64,000 nucleotides of DNA, taken from NCBI GenBank assembly GCA_033060915.1, contig CM065388.1, forward strand, positions 28,558,501 through 28,622,500. The letters run 5' to 3'. Position 1 is the stretch's first letter; the number at the start of each line of letters is the position of its first letter. The notes under the pieces are model-generated. The model made no database searches. It worked only from the letters and a program-made list of their open reading frames with translations, and was not told the origin of the DNA. Both the position numbers and the translations under genes were made by a program. Origin of the DNA: Euryodendron excelsum. Lineage: Eukaryota; Streptophyta; Magnoliopsida; Ericales; Pentaphylacaceae. This document shows positions 1 to 11,231 of this stretch, piece after piece.

Positions 1-2393
1 CTTTTTCAACTCCTTTCCAAAATTCTCTTTCCTCAAAATTCACTTTCTAAAAATGCTCCCTAAAAATCTTTCTAAAAACTCTCTTCCCAAAATCTTCCTT
101 CTAGAAATTCCCCTCTAGGATTTTCCTTCTAAAACTTGTTTCCAAAAACACACTTTCCAAAAACTCCTCCCTAGGATTCCCTTCTAAAAATCTTCGTTTC
201 CAAAAAATCTCTTTCCAAAATCTTTCCTCAAGAAACTCCTTTCTAGGATTTCCTTCCAAAACCTTCATTTCCAAAAACGCACTTTCCAAAAACTCTTTCC
301 TTAAAGCCTAAGTCAAGCCCTAGAGCTAACCATTAGGAAACCCTAATTTTCTTCCCAAAAACATGATTTTCAAACCTTGCCCCAAACCTAGGTTTCCAAA
401 ATCTCTCATTTTCTACATCCAAACTATACACGTTTCCAAAACCTCCTTTCTACGTCAAAATTCTACACTTCTGAACCTAGAGTTTCTAGAAATTTCTTTT
501 TCCAAATCCTTGTCAAATCAAATTTTCCCTTTAGGACACCAAATCCAATCTTCTAGTTTAGGAAACTAGATCTCATCCTCCGTTTTTGGGAACAAAAGCA
601 AACCTTTGCTTTTAGAAACCAAATCCAATCCCTTCCTAATCCAAACCTTTCTTAATTCAACTCCTTCCTAATTTCTACCTTCCTAAACCGTAAGTTTCCT
701 AAACCTAAACTTTAAATCTTTTCTTAAATTTCAAAATCCAAATCTTTCCTAAATTGAATCCTTCCTAATCTTCTCATTTCCTAAATCTTAAGTTTCCAAA
801 ACTTGAACATAAAAATCTTTCCTAAATTTTAAAACTCAATTTCCACATCCTTCCTAATTCCACCATTTCCTAATTCCGTCCCTTTCCAAATCTTAACTCT
901 CCTAACCTAAGTTTTCAAACCTTTCTTAAATTCAAACCTTTCCTAATCTCAAGATTTTCTAAAACTTTAAAACTTTCCAAATCTAAAACTTTTCTAAACT
1001 CAAAACTTTCTTAAATCAAGACTTTTTTAAGTTGAAACTTCCCTATTTCAAAACTTTCCAAATTTTAAACTTTCCAACTTTCAAAACTTCCTAATTTCAA
1101 AACCTTTCCTAAAATAACACTTTCCTAAGTTGAAACTTTCATAATTCAAAACTTTCATAAGTTGAAACTTTCTTAATTCAAAACTTTCCTAATTTCAAAA
1201 CTTTCTTAACTTGAAAACTTTCCTAATTGAAAATTTTCCAAAAATGAAACTTTCCAAATTCGAAACTTTCTAAGTCCAAGTATTCAAGTCAATTTTTCTC
1301 CAAAATCCTTCCAAGTCAAATCCAATCTTTCTTTTTGAAGTCTTTAAGTCTAGGTTTCCTAAAACCGAGTTTTCCAAAGTCAAGTCTTTTCAAATCCTTC
1401 AATCAAAATGCAATCTCTTCAATTCCAAAATTCTAAATTTCAAATTTCAATCCTCTATTCTAAGTTCAATCTCTCAATCTTCCAACCCAATTTCCAATTC
1501 AATCTCTTTTTCAAATCAATTCTTCTATTTTCAATCGGTCTCTTGTTCGAACTACGACTGACCTGATTCCTCCAAAAGGATACGAAGGCAACCCTCATGG
1601 GTGCGGTCACACTTTCTTTCAAATTTCAAATTCCTCCATATTTTCCAAATCTCAAATTCCACAATCTTTTCAAATCTCCAATCTATTTTTAGACTTCCAA
1701 TTTCAAATTTCTATTTTCAAATCCCTTTTCTCAAATCTCTTTTCACTTCCAATTTCAAATCTATCCTTTCAAATCTTTCTTCTAAAATCAAATCAAATTC
1801 TTCTTTTCAAATCTATTTCTAAATCAACTCTCTTCTATTGCACTTGCATATCATGCATCATGTTAGTTTCTTTTCAAACATTGTTTTTCAAAGTGGATAG
1901 GATTGAACATTAGTTAGTTGAAGACTCTCATAGGTGAATCTAGGGTAGATTGACATGTAGGTACTGGAAGGGCGGGGTAGGGTGATGGCTTAGTGCGTCT
2001 TCCCTACACGTAACCAACCTCCGAACCTAGGATCACTGTTTTCAAAGACCAAAAGGAGTTATTTTTCTAAAAAGGGCTAAATGTTTTTCAAAGGTTGTCA
2101 AACAACCTGTTTTCCTAAAAACCCTCTCTTGAGGAGATATTTTCAAAAACCTTTTTCCAAGAACCCTAAGTGTAGTTTTCGGATTATGCTTAGTTTTTTT
2201 AGGTGACCTAACTCACCTTAATCAAGTTAGGTGGCGACTCCAAATCTTTTCCAAAAGCCCTTTATTCAAATCAAATTTTCAATTCAAACCTAGTCGCGCT
2301 CATTCTTCTAGGAGGATGAGTTCTAACGAGAGAGTACAACATTTTTCCCGCTTGTATGTGTATTCCTCGAGTGCGAAAAATCTGGGCGCGACA
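1..2393 (+). mobile_element. LTR family A copy A1, 3' part
   Basis: Downstream part of a long LTR, cut by the window start. It matches the R/U5 part of the complete copy A3 (9297-14629) in order: a G-poor CTTTCCTAA-type tract, the block around CGAACTACGACTGACCTGAT (near 1550), TGCATATCATGCATCATG, the block with GGTGGCGACTCC (near 2230), and the terminal GGGCGCGACA. The last bases TGCGAAAAATCTGGGCGCGACA-type end place the border at 2393. Immediately after it the sequence is family A in the opposite orientation (A2), so A1 appears to have inserted into A2. The expected 5-bp duplicate of TTTAG (2394-2398) would lie upstream of the window. Whether A1 is a solo LTR or the end of a full element cannot be seen. 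Confidence 0.85.
300..1550 (+). repeat. G-poor degenerate CTTTCCTAA-type tract of A1
   Basis: Degenerate short repeats on the theme AAAACTTTCCTAATTC, with about 0-3 G per 60 bases in many lines. The tract lies downstream of the LTR promoter and would be transcribed as untranslated leader. Equivalent tracts occur in A3, A4, A6 and, on the other strand, A7. Confidence 0.8.
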
Positions 2394-3224
2394 TTTAGGA
2401 AAGTGGTTTTTGAAAATAACAAGGAGTTGAAAATATGGACCATGTGGGTCACTTTGAATGTAATATTTTTCTAAAGCAACCCTAGCCATAGAAAGGCTAG
2501 AATCACCCTAGGATTGTGATTTTGAAAACATGTTTTGAAAAAGAGATTTTGATGCAACTTTGAAAACAAGTTTAAAGATGATTTTGAAAATGACTTTGAA
2601 AACAACTTTTGGAATATGTAAGATCATGATATGCACAATGCAATTTTGGGGTCATGAACATACAAGGTTAAGACTTTACCACATAATCAAGGGGGCCGAC
2701 CCCATGTGGTCTCCAGTTAGCCTAAAGGAAAGCCCCCGACACGTTAACCCTCCGATAGTCTAATACTACATATGGACCGGGAGTCCTTTTGTTTCAAGCA
2801 TGCAAAGAAAAGGGGGAAAATAGATGGGGGATTAAAATCAAGAAAACCCAAGTGGGTTAAGAGAGAGAAGAGAGAGGGGGAATGGAGAAATTTAAATAAA
2901 AAACATACCGTATGTCTTGTTTATTTTGCGCGCCTTGCTTGTCTTTGATCTTCAATTTTCGTCTTGATCTTCGCCTTCAATCTTCAAGAGTTGTCTTCAA
3001 GCTCTAGATTGCAGCTCCTCAAATCTTCAAAGGAGGGTTGAAGGCTAGTGTATGAGTGTATGGGGGTGTGTAGGAGTGTATATGAGGCTAGGGTTTGTGT
3101 ATGGTGGCTAGGATTTGGAAAACCTAAAGAAGCTAGGGTTTCTGAAGTATCTGAGCTCTGTATATCGAATTATATGATTCTCAAACTGAGTTTGCGGACA
3201 TCTTTCACGCTGGAAGAGGCTCTG

Positions 3225-3232
3225 TATTTATA
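3225..3232 (-). promoter_or_regulatory. TATA box of A2
   Basis: TATAAATA on the minus strand, followed by ACAGAGCCTC as in other family A copies. It marks the U3/R transition of this reverse LTR. Confidence 0.7.
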
Positions 3233-3245
3233 GAGGTTGGACAAA

Positions 3246-3310
3246 CCTGGCGCCTGTTACAGTGGCGCCAGGGCAAAATTGCTCTTGGCGCCACTAGGAG
3301 TGGCGCCAAG
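3246..3310 (-). promoter_or_regulatory. Paired U3 inverted repeats upstream of the A2 TATA box
   Basis: Two inverted repeats. One (3246-3272) has arms CCTGGCGCC and GGCGCCAGG. The other (3284-3310) has perfect 12-base arms CTTGGCGCCACT and AGTGGCGCCAAG around the 3-base loop AGG. Homologous structures sit at the same place in every family A copy. They could be a dimeric protein site, a cruciform, or an RNA stem if transcribed. Confidence 0.75.
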
Positions 3311-3428
3311 CCAATTCTTGGCTTGGTGCCACTACTAGTGGCATAGCCAGTTAGGAAAGTATTTAGGTCGGCAAGCAACGTATCTTTGACTAGATTTGGG
3401 CACCTGTAGTAGTGACTACCATGCAATT

Positions 3429-3770
3429 TTAGCCTGACCTCACTAGGAGTGACTTCGAAAAGTCCGGGAATGATTTGAAGTGGCCGGGAATGACCTTGAA
3501 GGCCGAAAAAGAGTAGGAACACTTAAAATAGTGTCCCAGAGGTATTTGACATGAAAAATGAGGACAAGATGTGTCGGAAGGGTTGACTGGGCCTTTAGGG
3601 GCAAAATGGTCAATCGGGTCGAGAAGCTGCAGGGACAGACTCGGACTGTCCCAGAAGAAGACTTGGAATTTGAAAAAATTATTTAGAATGTTCCCAAAGG
3701 TTGCCGGTTTGATTTCCAGAGCTGGTGTGGTCGGAAAAGGTGACCGGCCCACCAGGGGCAAAACGGTCAT
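3429..3770 (-). other. U3 open reading frame, A2 copy (113 codons)
   Basis: Open frame beginning MTVLPLVG, in LTR sense orientation, upstream of the U3 hairpins and TATA box. The same frame is found in A3, A4, A5, A6 and A7 with no frameshift over about 95 codons. I recognise no domain. The product would be Pro/Ser/Phe-rich with no obvious membrane segment. It could be a coding remnant, or a stretch kept open by composition and by its descent from the 157-bp units. Protein coding is not shown. Confidence 0.35.
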
Positions 3771-4170
3771 TTCACACCGGGTTTGCCGGAACTGACTCAG
3801 AATGATCCAAAAAGGTAAAGGGAGGTTGAGAACACTACAAAAAGCAGTCTCAGAATGTTACTGGTTTGATACCCAGAGCCGGTGTGGTTGAGAAAGGAGA
3901 CTGGCCCACCAAGGGCAAAACGATCATTTTGTACCGGGTTGGCAGGAATTGACTCGGAATGATCCAGAAAGATAAGGAAAGGTTGAGAATACTATAAGAA
4001 GCATTCTTGGGAGGTTACCGATTTGATACCAGGAGCCGGTGTGGTCGAAAAGGAGACTGGCCCACCAGGGGCAAAACGGTCACTTTGTACTGGGTTGGCT
4101 GGAACTGACTCACAATGATCCGGAAAGATAAGGAAAGGTTGAGAATACTATAAGAAGCATTCTCGAGAAG
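3700..4170 (-). repeat. 157-bp U3 tandem units of A2 (3 copies)
   Basis: The landmark CCGGTTTGAT or a variant occurs at 3704, 3861 and 4018, exactly 157 bp apart. Each unit carries a version of GGGGCAAAACGGTCATTT and of the phrase around GAGAATACTATAAGAAGC. Other family A copies have two to four units at the same spacing. Confidence 0.85.
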
Positions 4171-4189
4171 TTACTAAAGGGGCCCTGAT

Positions 4190-4890
4190 TGGAACCATCT
4201 CGAGGAATAAACTGTCTTGAGAGAGGGATTGAAAATGGGACTTACCGTCTTTGGAAAGACGTGCCTAATTTGGAACCGTCTCGAAGAATAAACTGTTTCG
4301 AGAGAGCGATTGGAAAGGGGACTTATCGTCTTCAAAAAGACGTGTCTGATTTGGAACCGTCTCGAGGAATAAACTGTCTCGAGAGAGGGATTAGAAAGGG
4401 GACTTATCGTCTTCGAAAAGACGTGCCTGAATTAGAACCGTCTCGAGGAATAAACTGTCTCGAGAGAGGGATTGGAAAGGGGTCTTATCATCTCCAAAAA
4501 GACGTGCCTAATTTGGAACCATCTCAAGGAATAAACTGTCTCGAGAGAAGGATTGGAAAGGGGACTTATCGTCTTCGAAAAGACATGCCTGAATTGGAAC
4601 TGTCTTGAGGAATAAACTGTCTTGAGAGAGGGATTGGAAAGGGGTCTTATCGTCTCCGAAAAGACGTGCCTGATTTGGAACCGTCTCGAGGAATAAACTG
4701 TCTCGAGAGAAGGATTGAAAAGGGAACTTACCATCTTCGAAAAGACGTGCCTGATTTGGAACTATCTCGAGGAATAAACTGTCTCGAGAGAGGGATTGGA
4801 AAGGAGACTTATCATCTTCGAAAAGACGTGCCTGAATTGGAACCGTCTCGAGGAATAAACTGTCTCGAGAGAGGGGTTGGAGTTGGAATT
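4190..4890 (+). repeat. 81-bp tandem array, 9 units, in A2 U3
   Basis: The landmark CTCGAGGAATAAACTG or a variant recurs at 4199, 4280, 4361, 4442 and so on to 4847, exactly 81 bp apart, with no indels. Each unit has a CTCGAG...CTCGAG pair and a CGTCTT...AAGACG stem-loop. Because 81 is divisible by three, the plus strand reads as a 27-residue repeat with one TGA, where CGAG became TGAG near 4605. I treat it as a noncoding minisatellite of the LTR. Confidence 0.85.
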
Positions 4891-5162
4891 AGAAAGAAAC
4901 AATGCTTCTAAGGGCATTTTGGTCATTTTGCCTCTATTTGGGCTCAGCAGGCCCGCGAAGCGAAGGACAGACCGGATTTGGACTTAGAAAGTTGGTTTCG
5001 GTTGGAATACGCCCGCAATGACTTGAAAACAAGTTTGGACGAAGTGTAGACTGCCGAGTGGTCAAAAATGGGGTGCTTACAAAGAACTATGCTAACAGTG
5101 AGAAGATATTAGTGGTAAAGACCTCACTTCATTGCTGCACGTAAGAGGACTGTCGCCGGAGA

Positions 5163-5486
5163 ACTCACAGTCGTGAAGAGGACTGTTGCCAGAGAAAAAA
5201 GAAAGAAAGAAAAATGGAAACAGTGAGAAAATCTGATGGGAGGGGGAAAATGGTGATAACAACTTTAATGACCATTTATACATCATATCTGACAGTAGTA
5301 AAACAAAAATGAGGACTACAATAAACTCACAGTCATGAAGAGGACTATTGCTGGAGAAAAACAAAGAAAGAAAAATGGAAACAATGAGAAAATCTGATGG
5401 GAGGGGAAAAAATGGTGATAAAAACTTTAAGGACCATTTATACATCATATCTGACAGTGGCAAAACAAAAATGAGGACTCCAATGG
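5163..5486. repeat. 162-bp tandem duplication
   Basis: ACTCACAGTCGTGAAGAGGA at 5163 returns as ACTCACAGTCATGAAGAGGA at 5325, and both copies run to ACAAAAATGAGGACT. The unit is 162 bp with about two copies. It gives a 54-residue repeat in a hydrophobic minus-strand frame, but no family is recognisable. Confidence 0.8.
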
Positions 5487-6098
5487 CAAGAGTTATCTGA
5501 AAATATGACTACAAACAATTAAAAAGTAAGGAAAACCATGTGAAACAAAAAGGTGAATGTTTTGGTTGAAAAAAAAAGGAAGAGAGAAAGAACCAAGCTT
5601 TCGGTAGTGAATGTTTTGATCGAACCCATGAACTCTAATTCAGTGCAAAGAAGCTGAAATAGCCCTGGCCGTCAAATTTGGGGGAAAAAATGGAAAAAGG
5701 AAAGAGAAGAAGAAAGGGAAAAAAAGAGATAGAAAACAGAGTAAAGATCGAACTTGGAACAGAGTACAAAAACCTGGATTTCGGTCTTCTTCTTCTTTGC
5801 TTCGGAATTGGTTTTGGTTGTAAAAAAAAAAAGTGTATGTTTTGAATGGAACTGGTTTCGAATGTAGAGAACGCAAAAAAATTTCAACTTTAATTGTTTG
5901 ACCCATTAGCCCTAGCCATCAATTGTGGGGGAAAGAATGGAAAGAAGGAAGAGAAAAAGAACGAACTTGGATTTCTTTTTTTGGTAAGAGGATTTTGGCA
6001 CTGGAAGGCTACAAGACCTCTTCTTCTTTGCTTTGGCACTGGAAGTCTGTAAGAGGGTTTGGGCGGAGAGATAGAGGGAACATAGGAAGGCGGAGAGA

Positions 6099-6100
<2 letters not shown>

Positions 6101-6168
<68 letters not shown>
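6101..6168. repeat. (GA)n microsatellite
   Basis: Uninterrupted GA dinucleotide run of about 65 bases. Confidence 0.97.
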
Positions 6169-6169
<1 letters not shown>

Positions 6170-7372
6170 GTGGCGCGTGGCAGGTTGTTCAGGTAATGGG
6201 CCCATGTGAGATGTTTTGGGTGGGATTTTGAGTGAATGAGATTCACTCAAAATTGATCCAAACCATTGAACGAAGTCTGAAAATAAATCTCCTCCATTGG
6301 ATACAAAATATATACCATCTAGAACAAATGTCCCATCAAAATTCAAAAACAGTCCTCTTTTATTATATGTATATATAAACTTTTGTATCATTTACAGTTC
6401 CAAAATGACTTGCTTCCACCCTTTGTTGGATGAGATATATATGGGTCTTGCTTACTGAATCGCTTCTAAGATGATGTGAATTTGAGTTTTCCCGCAAGAG
6501 AACGGATGTCACGATTAAAGTATAAACCGGTAGTGTTCAGTATCGTTCTCTTCTAAGGGACGAAGCCAAAATAGGCATCACATAGGCAAACAACCAACAA
6601 TGTGATTCGAATTAGAGATTCACTTAAGTAAATTGAAGCTATCTACAAAGAAGACTGAAACTATGTTGATGGTGAGAGTATTTTGATTGCTACTTAAACT
6701 AAGTATTAAGAGCAATTCTAACTAGATTTAAAAATAATTAACGAAATGTTTGAATACAATTGTTTCAATCCATCAATTCTCTACAAGGTCTTCGATGAAG
6801 ATTTGTATAACTCAAGTTAAGGCTCACTCTATGGATCCATGACTCGGAAGATTTTGACCATAGAAACTTGAATTCATATTCAATTGAGTGTAAATTGATG
6901 TTCAATTATAGGAATCATAGAGACAAACCATCAATTGTGCAATTCCTATACCAATTAGATGATTGTGCATAGCAATTACCAACATAGATTATGAATATAA
7001 GTTTTCTATGGATCTATAACTCAATTGAAATGAATTTGAAAAAAATATAAGATAGATCATTGAAGTTCTTTTACTTTCATCGAAACTCTTGAAGATTCTT
7101 GATAGATTTCCACAATTACATCCAAGAAATGCTTAGCTACTTGAATCTATAAGGTAGAATGTAGAGAATTGTAAATCTATCATTAGTTAGAAAAGAAATT
7201 GATGTTTACTTGCAAGGAAAGTAGAAGAAAATGAAGGAAAATATAAAGGAAACTACCTTTCTCTCTCTAAAATTCGTACTAACTACAAATCTAATATAAA
7301 ATGGTGATAGATACAAAAAATCCCGTCACTTTTTGGAGATATAGTAGTGAAAATCAAGCAGGAAGCGCTAGT

Positions 7373-7520
7373 ACCGTACGTACAGTGAACAGTACTGTAC
7401 GTATGGTGGTCCTTATGCTAATTCAACCTCTCTGAATCTCGAAAACTTTCTGCAGACATACGTATGGTGGACTTTACCATATGTACGGTGAAACCACCAT
7501 ACGTACGGTCAAGGAAAAGT
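7373..7520. repeat. Inverted repeats of the ACCATACGTACGGT type in H1
   Basis: At 7373-7407, arms ACCGTACGTACAGT and ACTGTACGTATGGT flank GAACAGT, with one mismatch. Further copies in both orientations lie at about 7458-7510. This is a third, unrelated sequence in the window that forms short inverted repeats. Confidence 0.7.
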
Positions 7521-8617
7521 TGCACTTTTCAGCTCAATTTTTTGCTTTAAGTCTCCCCTTCTCCACTTAAAACCTGCAAAATACCCACAAACACTTATTA
7601 GAACAATTATTATGTTAAAATGAGTCATATATACAACCTAATTGGACTAACAATAGCTATTTAGGGATTTTAGATTACACTTTTGGAGTGTAATGACCAC
7701 CCCCACCTAGTTTTTGCTAGTCCCTAGCAAAATGCAAAAAATAAAACAAATATGTACAAAAAGATAATCTCCACTTTCGTGGGAGTCTCGGATGCATTTA
7801 ACCTATGCACCAAGCTTTTGAACCCCTAGTGGATGAGTGGTGTCTCGTGAGGGCTTACAGTGATGACACCCACAAACATCGCCTTATAATAAACAATCCT
7901 AGATGTAGAACAATATAAGAGAAATGCATGAAGGTATATCACATCACTCAAAACAATGTATCTCTACTTTCAATACAAACAACATGAGTCTATGAAGACA
8001 TTATGACAAGATTCATGAGTGTGTGTGTGCTAGGATCATACATGGTAGTTTACAATGCTTCACTTCACACCGACAACCTTACAGCCTCGATCTAAACACT
8101 CATCGGGCATAAACTCAAAGTGTAATCGAACACACAGTTTATCTCACTTGGCTACTCATAGTGAAAGAGTAAGTGTTCAAGTCATACAAAAGAGCAAACC
8201 AAACTAAGAAAGACTATATAATGTAAGTGTATCAACTTAGCATGACTTCATGGAAGAATGCTTATGACATAGATATCAATTAAGCATGATGTGCAAATAA
8301 CGTTTTACATTCTATCAAGACCTCAATTGAAGATCATGCTTCGGATCATCAAAGACTTTGTAAGGGAAGGCCAAAATGTATCAAGGTATGGTAAGAAGGA
8401 AAGAAAAGGTGTGAAGATACAAAACATGTGTGATTCAAGGCATGTAATGCTCATTAAAAGACATTATTCTTTTCCAACTTTCAACTTTTACAATATCAAC
8501 TTCACCTCTCTTTGAGGTTTCAACTCCCTTCACTTATCAATCATTCTTGTTTCTTTTTCCACTTTCTTATATGCTTTCAATTTCTATACATGTATTATAC
8601 TCTTTTTCTCTTTTTTT

Positions 8618-8755
8618 TTTTTTTTAAAAGGATGAGAACACTTTTCACTTGCCATTAAAAAAAAGGATGAGAACATTTTTCACTTGCCATTAATGATTTT
8701 TTTTTCTTTCTTTTCTTTTCTTCTCTTGTTCTTTTTCTTTTTTTTTTTTCTCATC
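8618..8755. repeat. Duplicated poly-T/poly-A flanked segment
   Basis: GGATGAGAACACTTTTCACT and its close copy occur about 36 bases apart (8630 and 8666), with T-rich runs on either side. No coding capacity. Confidence 0.6.
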
Positions 8756-9489
8756 ATTTTTCCCATGAGACTCAGAAATGCATTACAAAGAGTGTAAACA
8801 TGTGGTGACAAAGAGAAGAAAAATATCAATAAAACTCGGTGGCTCAAAGTGAACAAAGAGGGCCTAAAATCATTTCCAAAGCAAGTATTGTGTATATATA
8901 AATCTTGATAGAATGCAAGTGCCAATTAATGCAAATCAATATCAAACCAACAAGCCAAACACAAGTATAATGAAGCCATTTGTAAATGAGAGAAGTCAAT
9001 AAGAATTCACTCGAGTAAGTATAAAAATCTCTCCAATGAAGCAATAGGCTTTACTCTCACCAGGTAATGATCTCCACTCAATTAGGTCATAGATGCAAAG
9101 GTCAACAATGTAAAACTACTTACTATAATCCGTACTCGTAAATGTAATTATCTCATCATAATGAAGTCAAAACCATATTGTGTTTATATTGAAATGAAAG
9201 AATAACAACGCTTATCATATTGTGATCATGCCCCATGCTAACCCCTAATCATTCATAAATCTCGAATTGAATCTCTTAAGATATGCTATGATCCCTTGTA
9301 AGCACCCCATTTTTGACCGCTCGGCAGTCTACACTCCGTCTAGACTTGTTTTCAAGTCATTTTGGGCATATTCCAATCGAAACCAATTCTCTAGGTCCAA
9401 ATTCCGTCTTTTCATCGCTTCGCGGGCCTGTCAGGCCCAAATAGAGGCAAAATGACCAAAATGCCCTTAGGGGCATTGTCCTTTCTTAT

Positions 9490-10135
9490 TTCAATTCCAA
9501 TCCTTCTCTCGAGACAGTTTATTCCTCGAGACGGTCCGAGTAGCAAAACTACTCACAAAACCGTTAGAGTGGCAGAAACACTCACAACATCGTTAGAGTA
9601 GCGGAAATACTCACAAAACCGTTAGAGTGGCGGAAACACTCAAAACCCAGGCATGTCTCTTCGGAGACGGTAAGACCCTTTTCCAATCCCTCTCTCGAGA
9701 CAGTTTATTCCTCGAGACGGTTCCAATCCAGGCACGTCTCTTCGGAGACGGTAAGACCCCTTTCCAATCCCTCTCTCGAGACAGTTTATTCCTCGAGACG
9801 GTCTGAGTAGCAAAACTACTCACAAAACCGTTAGAGTAGCGGAAATACTCACAGAATAGTTAGAGTAGCGGAAATACTCACAGAACCGTTAGAGTAGCGG
9901 AAATACTCATAGAACTGTTAGAGTAGCGGAAATACTCACAGAACCGTTAGAGTAGCGGAAATACTCACAAATCATCAACCCCGTCCGAGTAGCGGAAACA
10001 CTCAACTCTGTCCGAGTAGCGGAAACACTCACAAATCATCAACCCTGTCCGAGTAGCAGAAATACTCACAAATCATCAACCCCGTCCGAGTAGCGGAAAT
10101 ACTCACACCGTTAGAGTGGCGGAAACACTCAAAAC
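9490..10135 (+). repeat. Array of short stem-loops in A3 U3
   Basis: About 16 units of roughly 30 bp, each with a small inverted repeat: GAGTAG...CTACTC, GAGTG...CACTC or GAGTA...TACTC around a GCGGAAA-like loop. Interspersed are CGTCTC-TTCG-GAGACG stems (about 9655 and 9735). Paired positions change together between units, so complementarity is kept. Shorter versions lie in A4 (15880-16010), A5, A6 and A7. Confidence 0.8.
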
Positions 10136-10219
10136 CTAGGTCAACACCAGTGGCTGTTAGCCCCTTCGGTGAAAAATGACCAAATTACCCTTAGGACCTT
10201 TTTCGAGACTTTCCGGTCA

Positions 10220-10780
10220 AGATGACCATTTTGCCCCTAGGCATCCGGATGCCCCAGGAACCATACCGGCTCTGGGTATCAAACCGGTAACCCTCTGAGA
10301 TTGCTTTTTATAGTGCTCTCAACCTTTCCTTCTCTTTCCGGATCATTCCGAGTCAGTTCCGGCCAACCCGGTACAAAATGACCGTTTTGCCCTTAGAGGG
10401 CCGGTCTCCTTCTTCGACCATACCGACTTTGAGTATCAAACCGGTAATGACCCGAGAATACTTTTTATAGTATTCTCAACCTTCCTTTACCTTTCCGGAT
10501 CATTCCGAGTCAGTTCCGGCCAACCCGGTACAAGATGACCGTTTTGCCCCTAGAGGGCCGGTCTCCTTCTTCAACCACACCGGCTCTGGGTATCAAACCG
10601 GTAATGACCCGAGAATACTTTTTATAGTGTTCTCAACCTTCCTTTACCTTTCCGGGCCATTCCGGGTCAGTTCCGGCAAACCCGGTACAAAATGACCATT
10701 TTGCCCCTAGTGGGCTGGTCTCCTTTTCCGACCACGCCGGCTCTGGGTATCAAACCGGCAACCTCTAGGAACATTCTAAA
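10220..10780 (+). repeat. 157-bp U3 tandem units of A3 (4 copies)
   Basis: ATCAAACCGG or a variant occurs at 10278, 10435, 10592 and 10749, exactly 157 bp apart. Each unit repeats the AAAATGACCATTTTGCCCCT motif, and the CCGGATCATTCCGAGTCAGT phrase recurs between units. Four units is the highest count in this window. Confidence 0.88.
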
Positions 10781-11033
10781 TAATGTTTCCAGATCCCAAG
10801 TCTTCTTCTAGGACAGTTTGAGTCTGTCTCGGCAGTTTTCTGGTCTGGTTGACCGTTTTGCCTCTAAAGGCTCGGTCAATCTTTCCGACACATCTTATCC
10901 TCACTTTTCAAATCAAATACCTCCAGGACACTATTTTAAGTGTTCTTGCTCCCTTCCGGCCTTCTGGGTCATCCCCGGCTCCTTCAAATCATTCCCGGAC
11001 TTTCCGGAGTCACTCCTAGTGAAGCTAGGCTAA
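10692..11033 (+). other. U3 open reading frame, A3 copy (one stop)
   Basis: Same frame as at 3429-3770. It starts with ATG and would be 113 codons. A single TAG at 10809-10811 stands where the other copies have TGG (Trp). No frameshift. It ends just upstream of the hairpins and about 200 bp before the TATA box. Confidence 0.35.
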
Positions 11034-11118
11034 AGTTTACATGGTAGTCACTAGTACAGGCGCCCAAATCTAGTCAAAGATACGTTGCTTGCCGACCTTA
11101 ATTGTTTCCTAAATGGCT

Positions 11119-11218
11119 GGTGCCACTAGTAGTGGCGCCAAGCCAAAAAATGGCCTGGCGCCACTCCTAGTGGCGCTAGTGTATAATTTGGCCTGGCGCC
11201 ACTGCAACAGGTGCTAGG
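11119..11218 (+). promoter_or_regulatory. Three U3 inverted repeats of A3
   Basis: 11119-11139: GGTGCCACT and AGTGGCGCC around AGT. 11157-11177: GGCGCCACT and AGTGGCGCT around CCT. 11192-11218: CCTGGCGCC and GGTGCTAGG around a 9-base loop. The first two start 38 bp apart. The block ends 13 bp before the TATA box. Confidence 0.75.
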
Positions 11219-11231
11219 TTTGTCTTCCCTC

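Larger units (their letters stand above)
2394..5081 (-). mobile_element. LTR family A copy A2, 5' part, reverse orientation
   Basis: Reverse-strand family A LTR. Its 5' terminus is the reverse of TGTAAGCACCCC at 5070-5081, followed outward by the reverse of the GACCGCTCGGCAG block. It contains the U3 repeats, hairpins and TATA box, and runs until it is interrupted at 2394 by A1. The base at 2394 corresponds to the motif CACTTTCCTAAAGTGG of A3 near 12060, so the rest of A2 should lie left of the window. No 3' terminus is visible. Confidence 0.85.
5082..6400. other. Unclassified intergenic/repeat DNA
   Basis: No coding region could be supported. The stretch is A/G-rich on the plus strand and contains a 162-bp duplication, a second imperfect duplication (5640-5830 resembles 5880-6080) and a GA microsatellite. 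Long frames here run through the low-complexity parts on the minus strand and look like composition artefacts. It is the landing site of A2. Confidence 0.5.
6401..9296 (-). mobile_element. Left piece of older minus-strand retroelement H1
   Basis: Noncoding and A/T-rich. Read on the minus strand it contains TTTTGCTAGGGACTAGCAAA followed by a GGTGGGGG run (near 7690-7740). That motif is common just after the coding part of Athila-type and related plant gypsy elements. Next to it are repeated ACCATACGTACGGT motifs. With the minus-strand coding tail at 14986-15278, the simplest reading is one reverse element, coding end to the right and LTR-like end to the left, split by solo LTR A3. I cannot find its termini. 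The family assignment is tentative. Confidence 0.45.

Noticed and set aside
4189..4911. Long plus-strand frames with a 27-residue repeat
   Set aside because: They come from the 81-bp minisatellite inside a reverse LTR, include a stop, and have no match in other LTR copies.
1..5081. A1/A2 as a foldback pair
   Set aside because: A1 holds the 3' part and A2 the 5' part of the LTR, so the two reverse copies do not overlap and cannot pair.
5912..6391. 159-codon minus-strand frame with a Leu-Ser run
   Set aside because: The frame crosses the GA microsatellite, which reads as alternating Leu-Ser; the rest has no recognisable domain.
9538..10130. CRISPR-like spaced repeats
   Set aside because: Units are contiguous about 30-bp stem-loops without unique spacers, inside a plant LTR.
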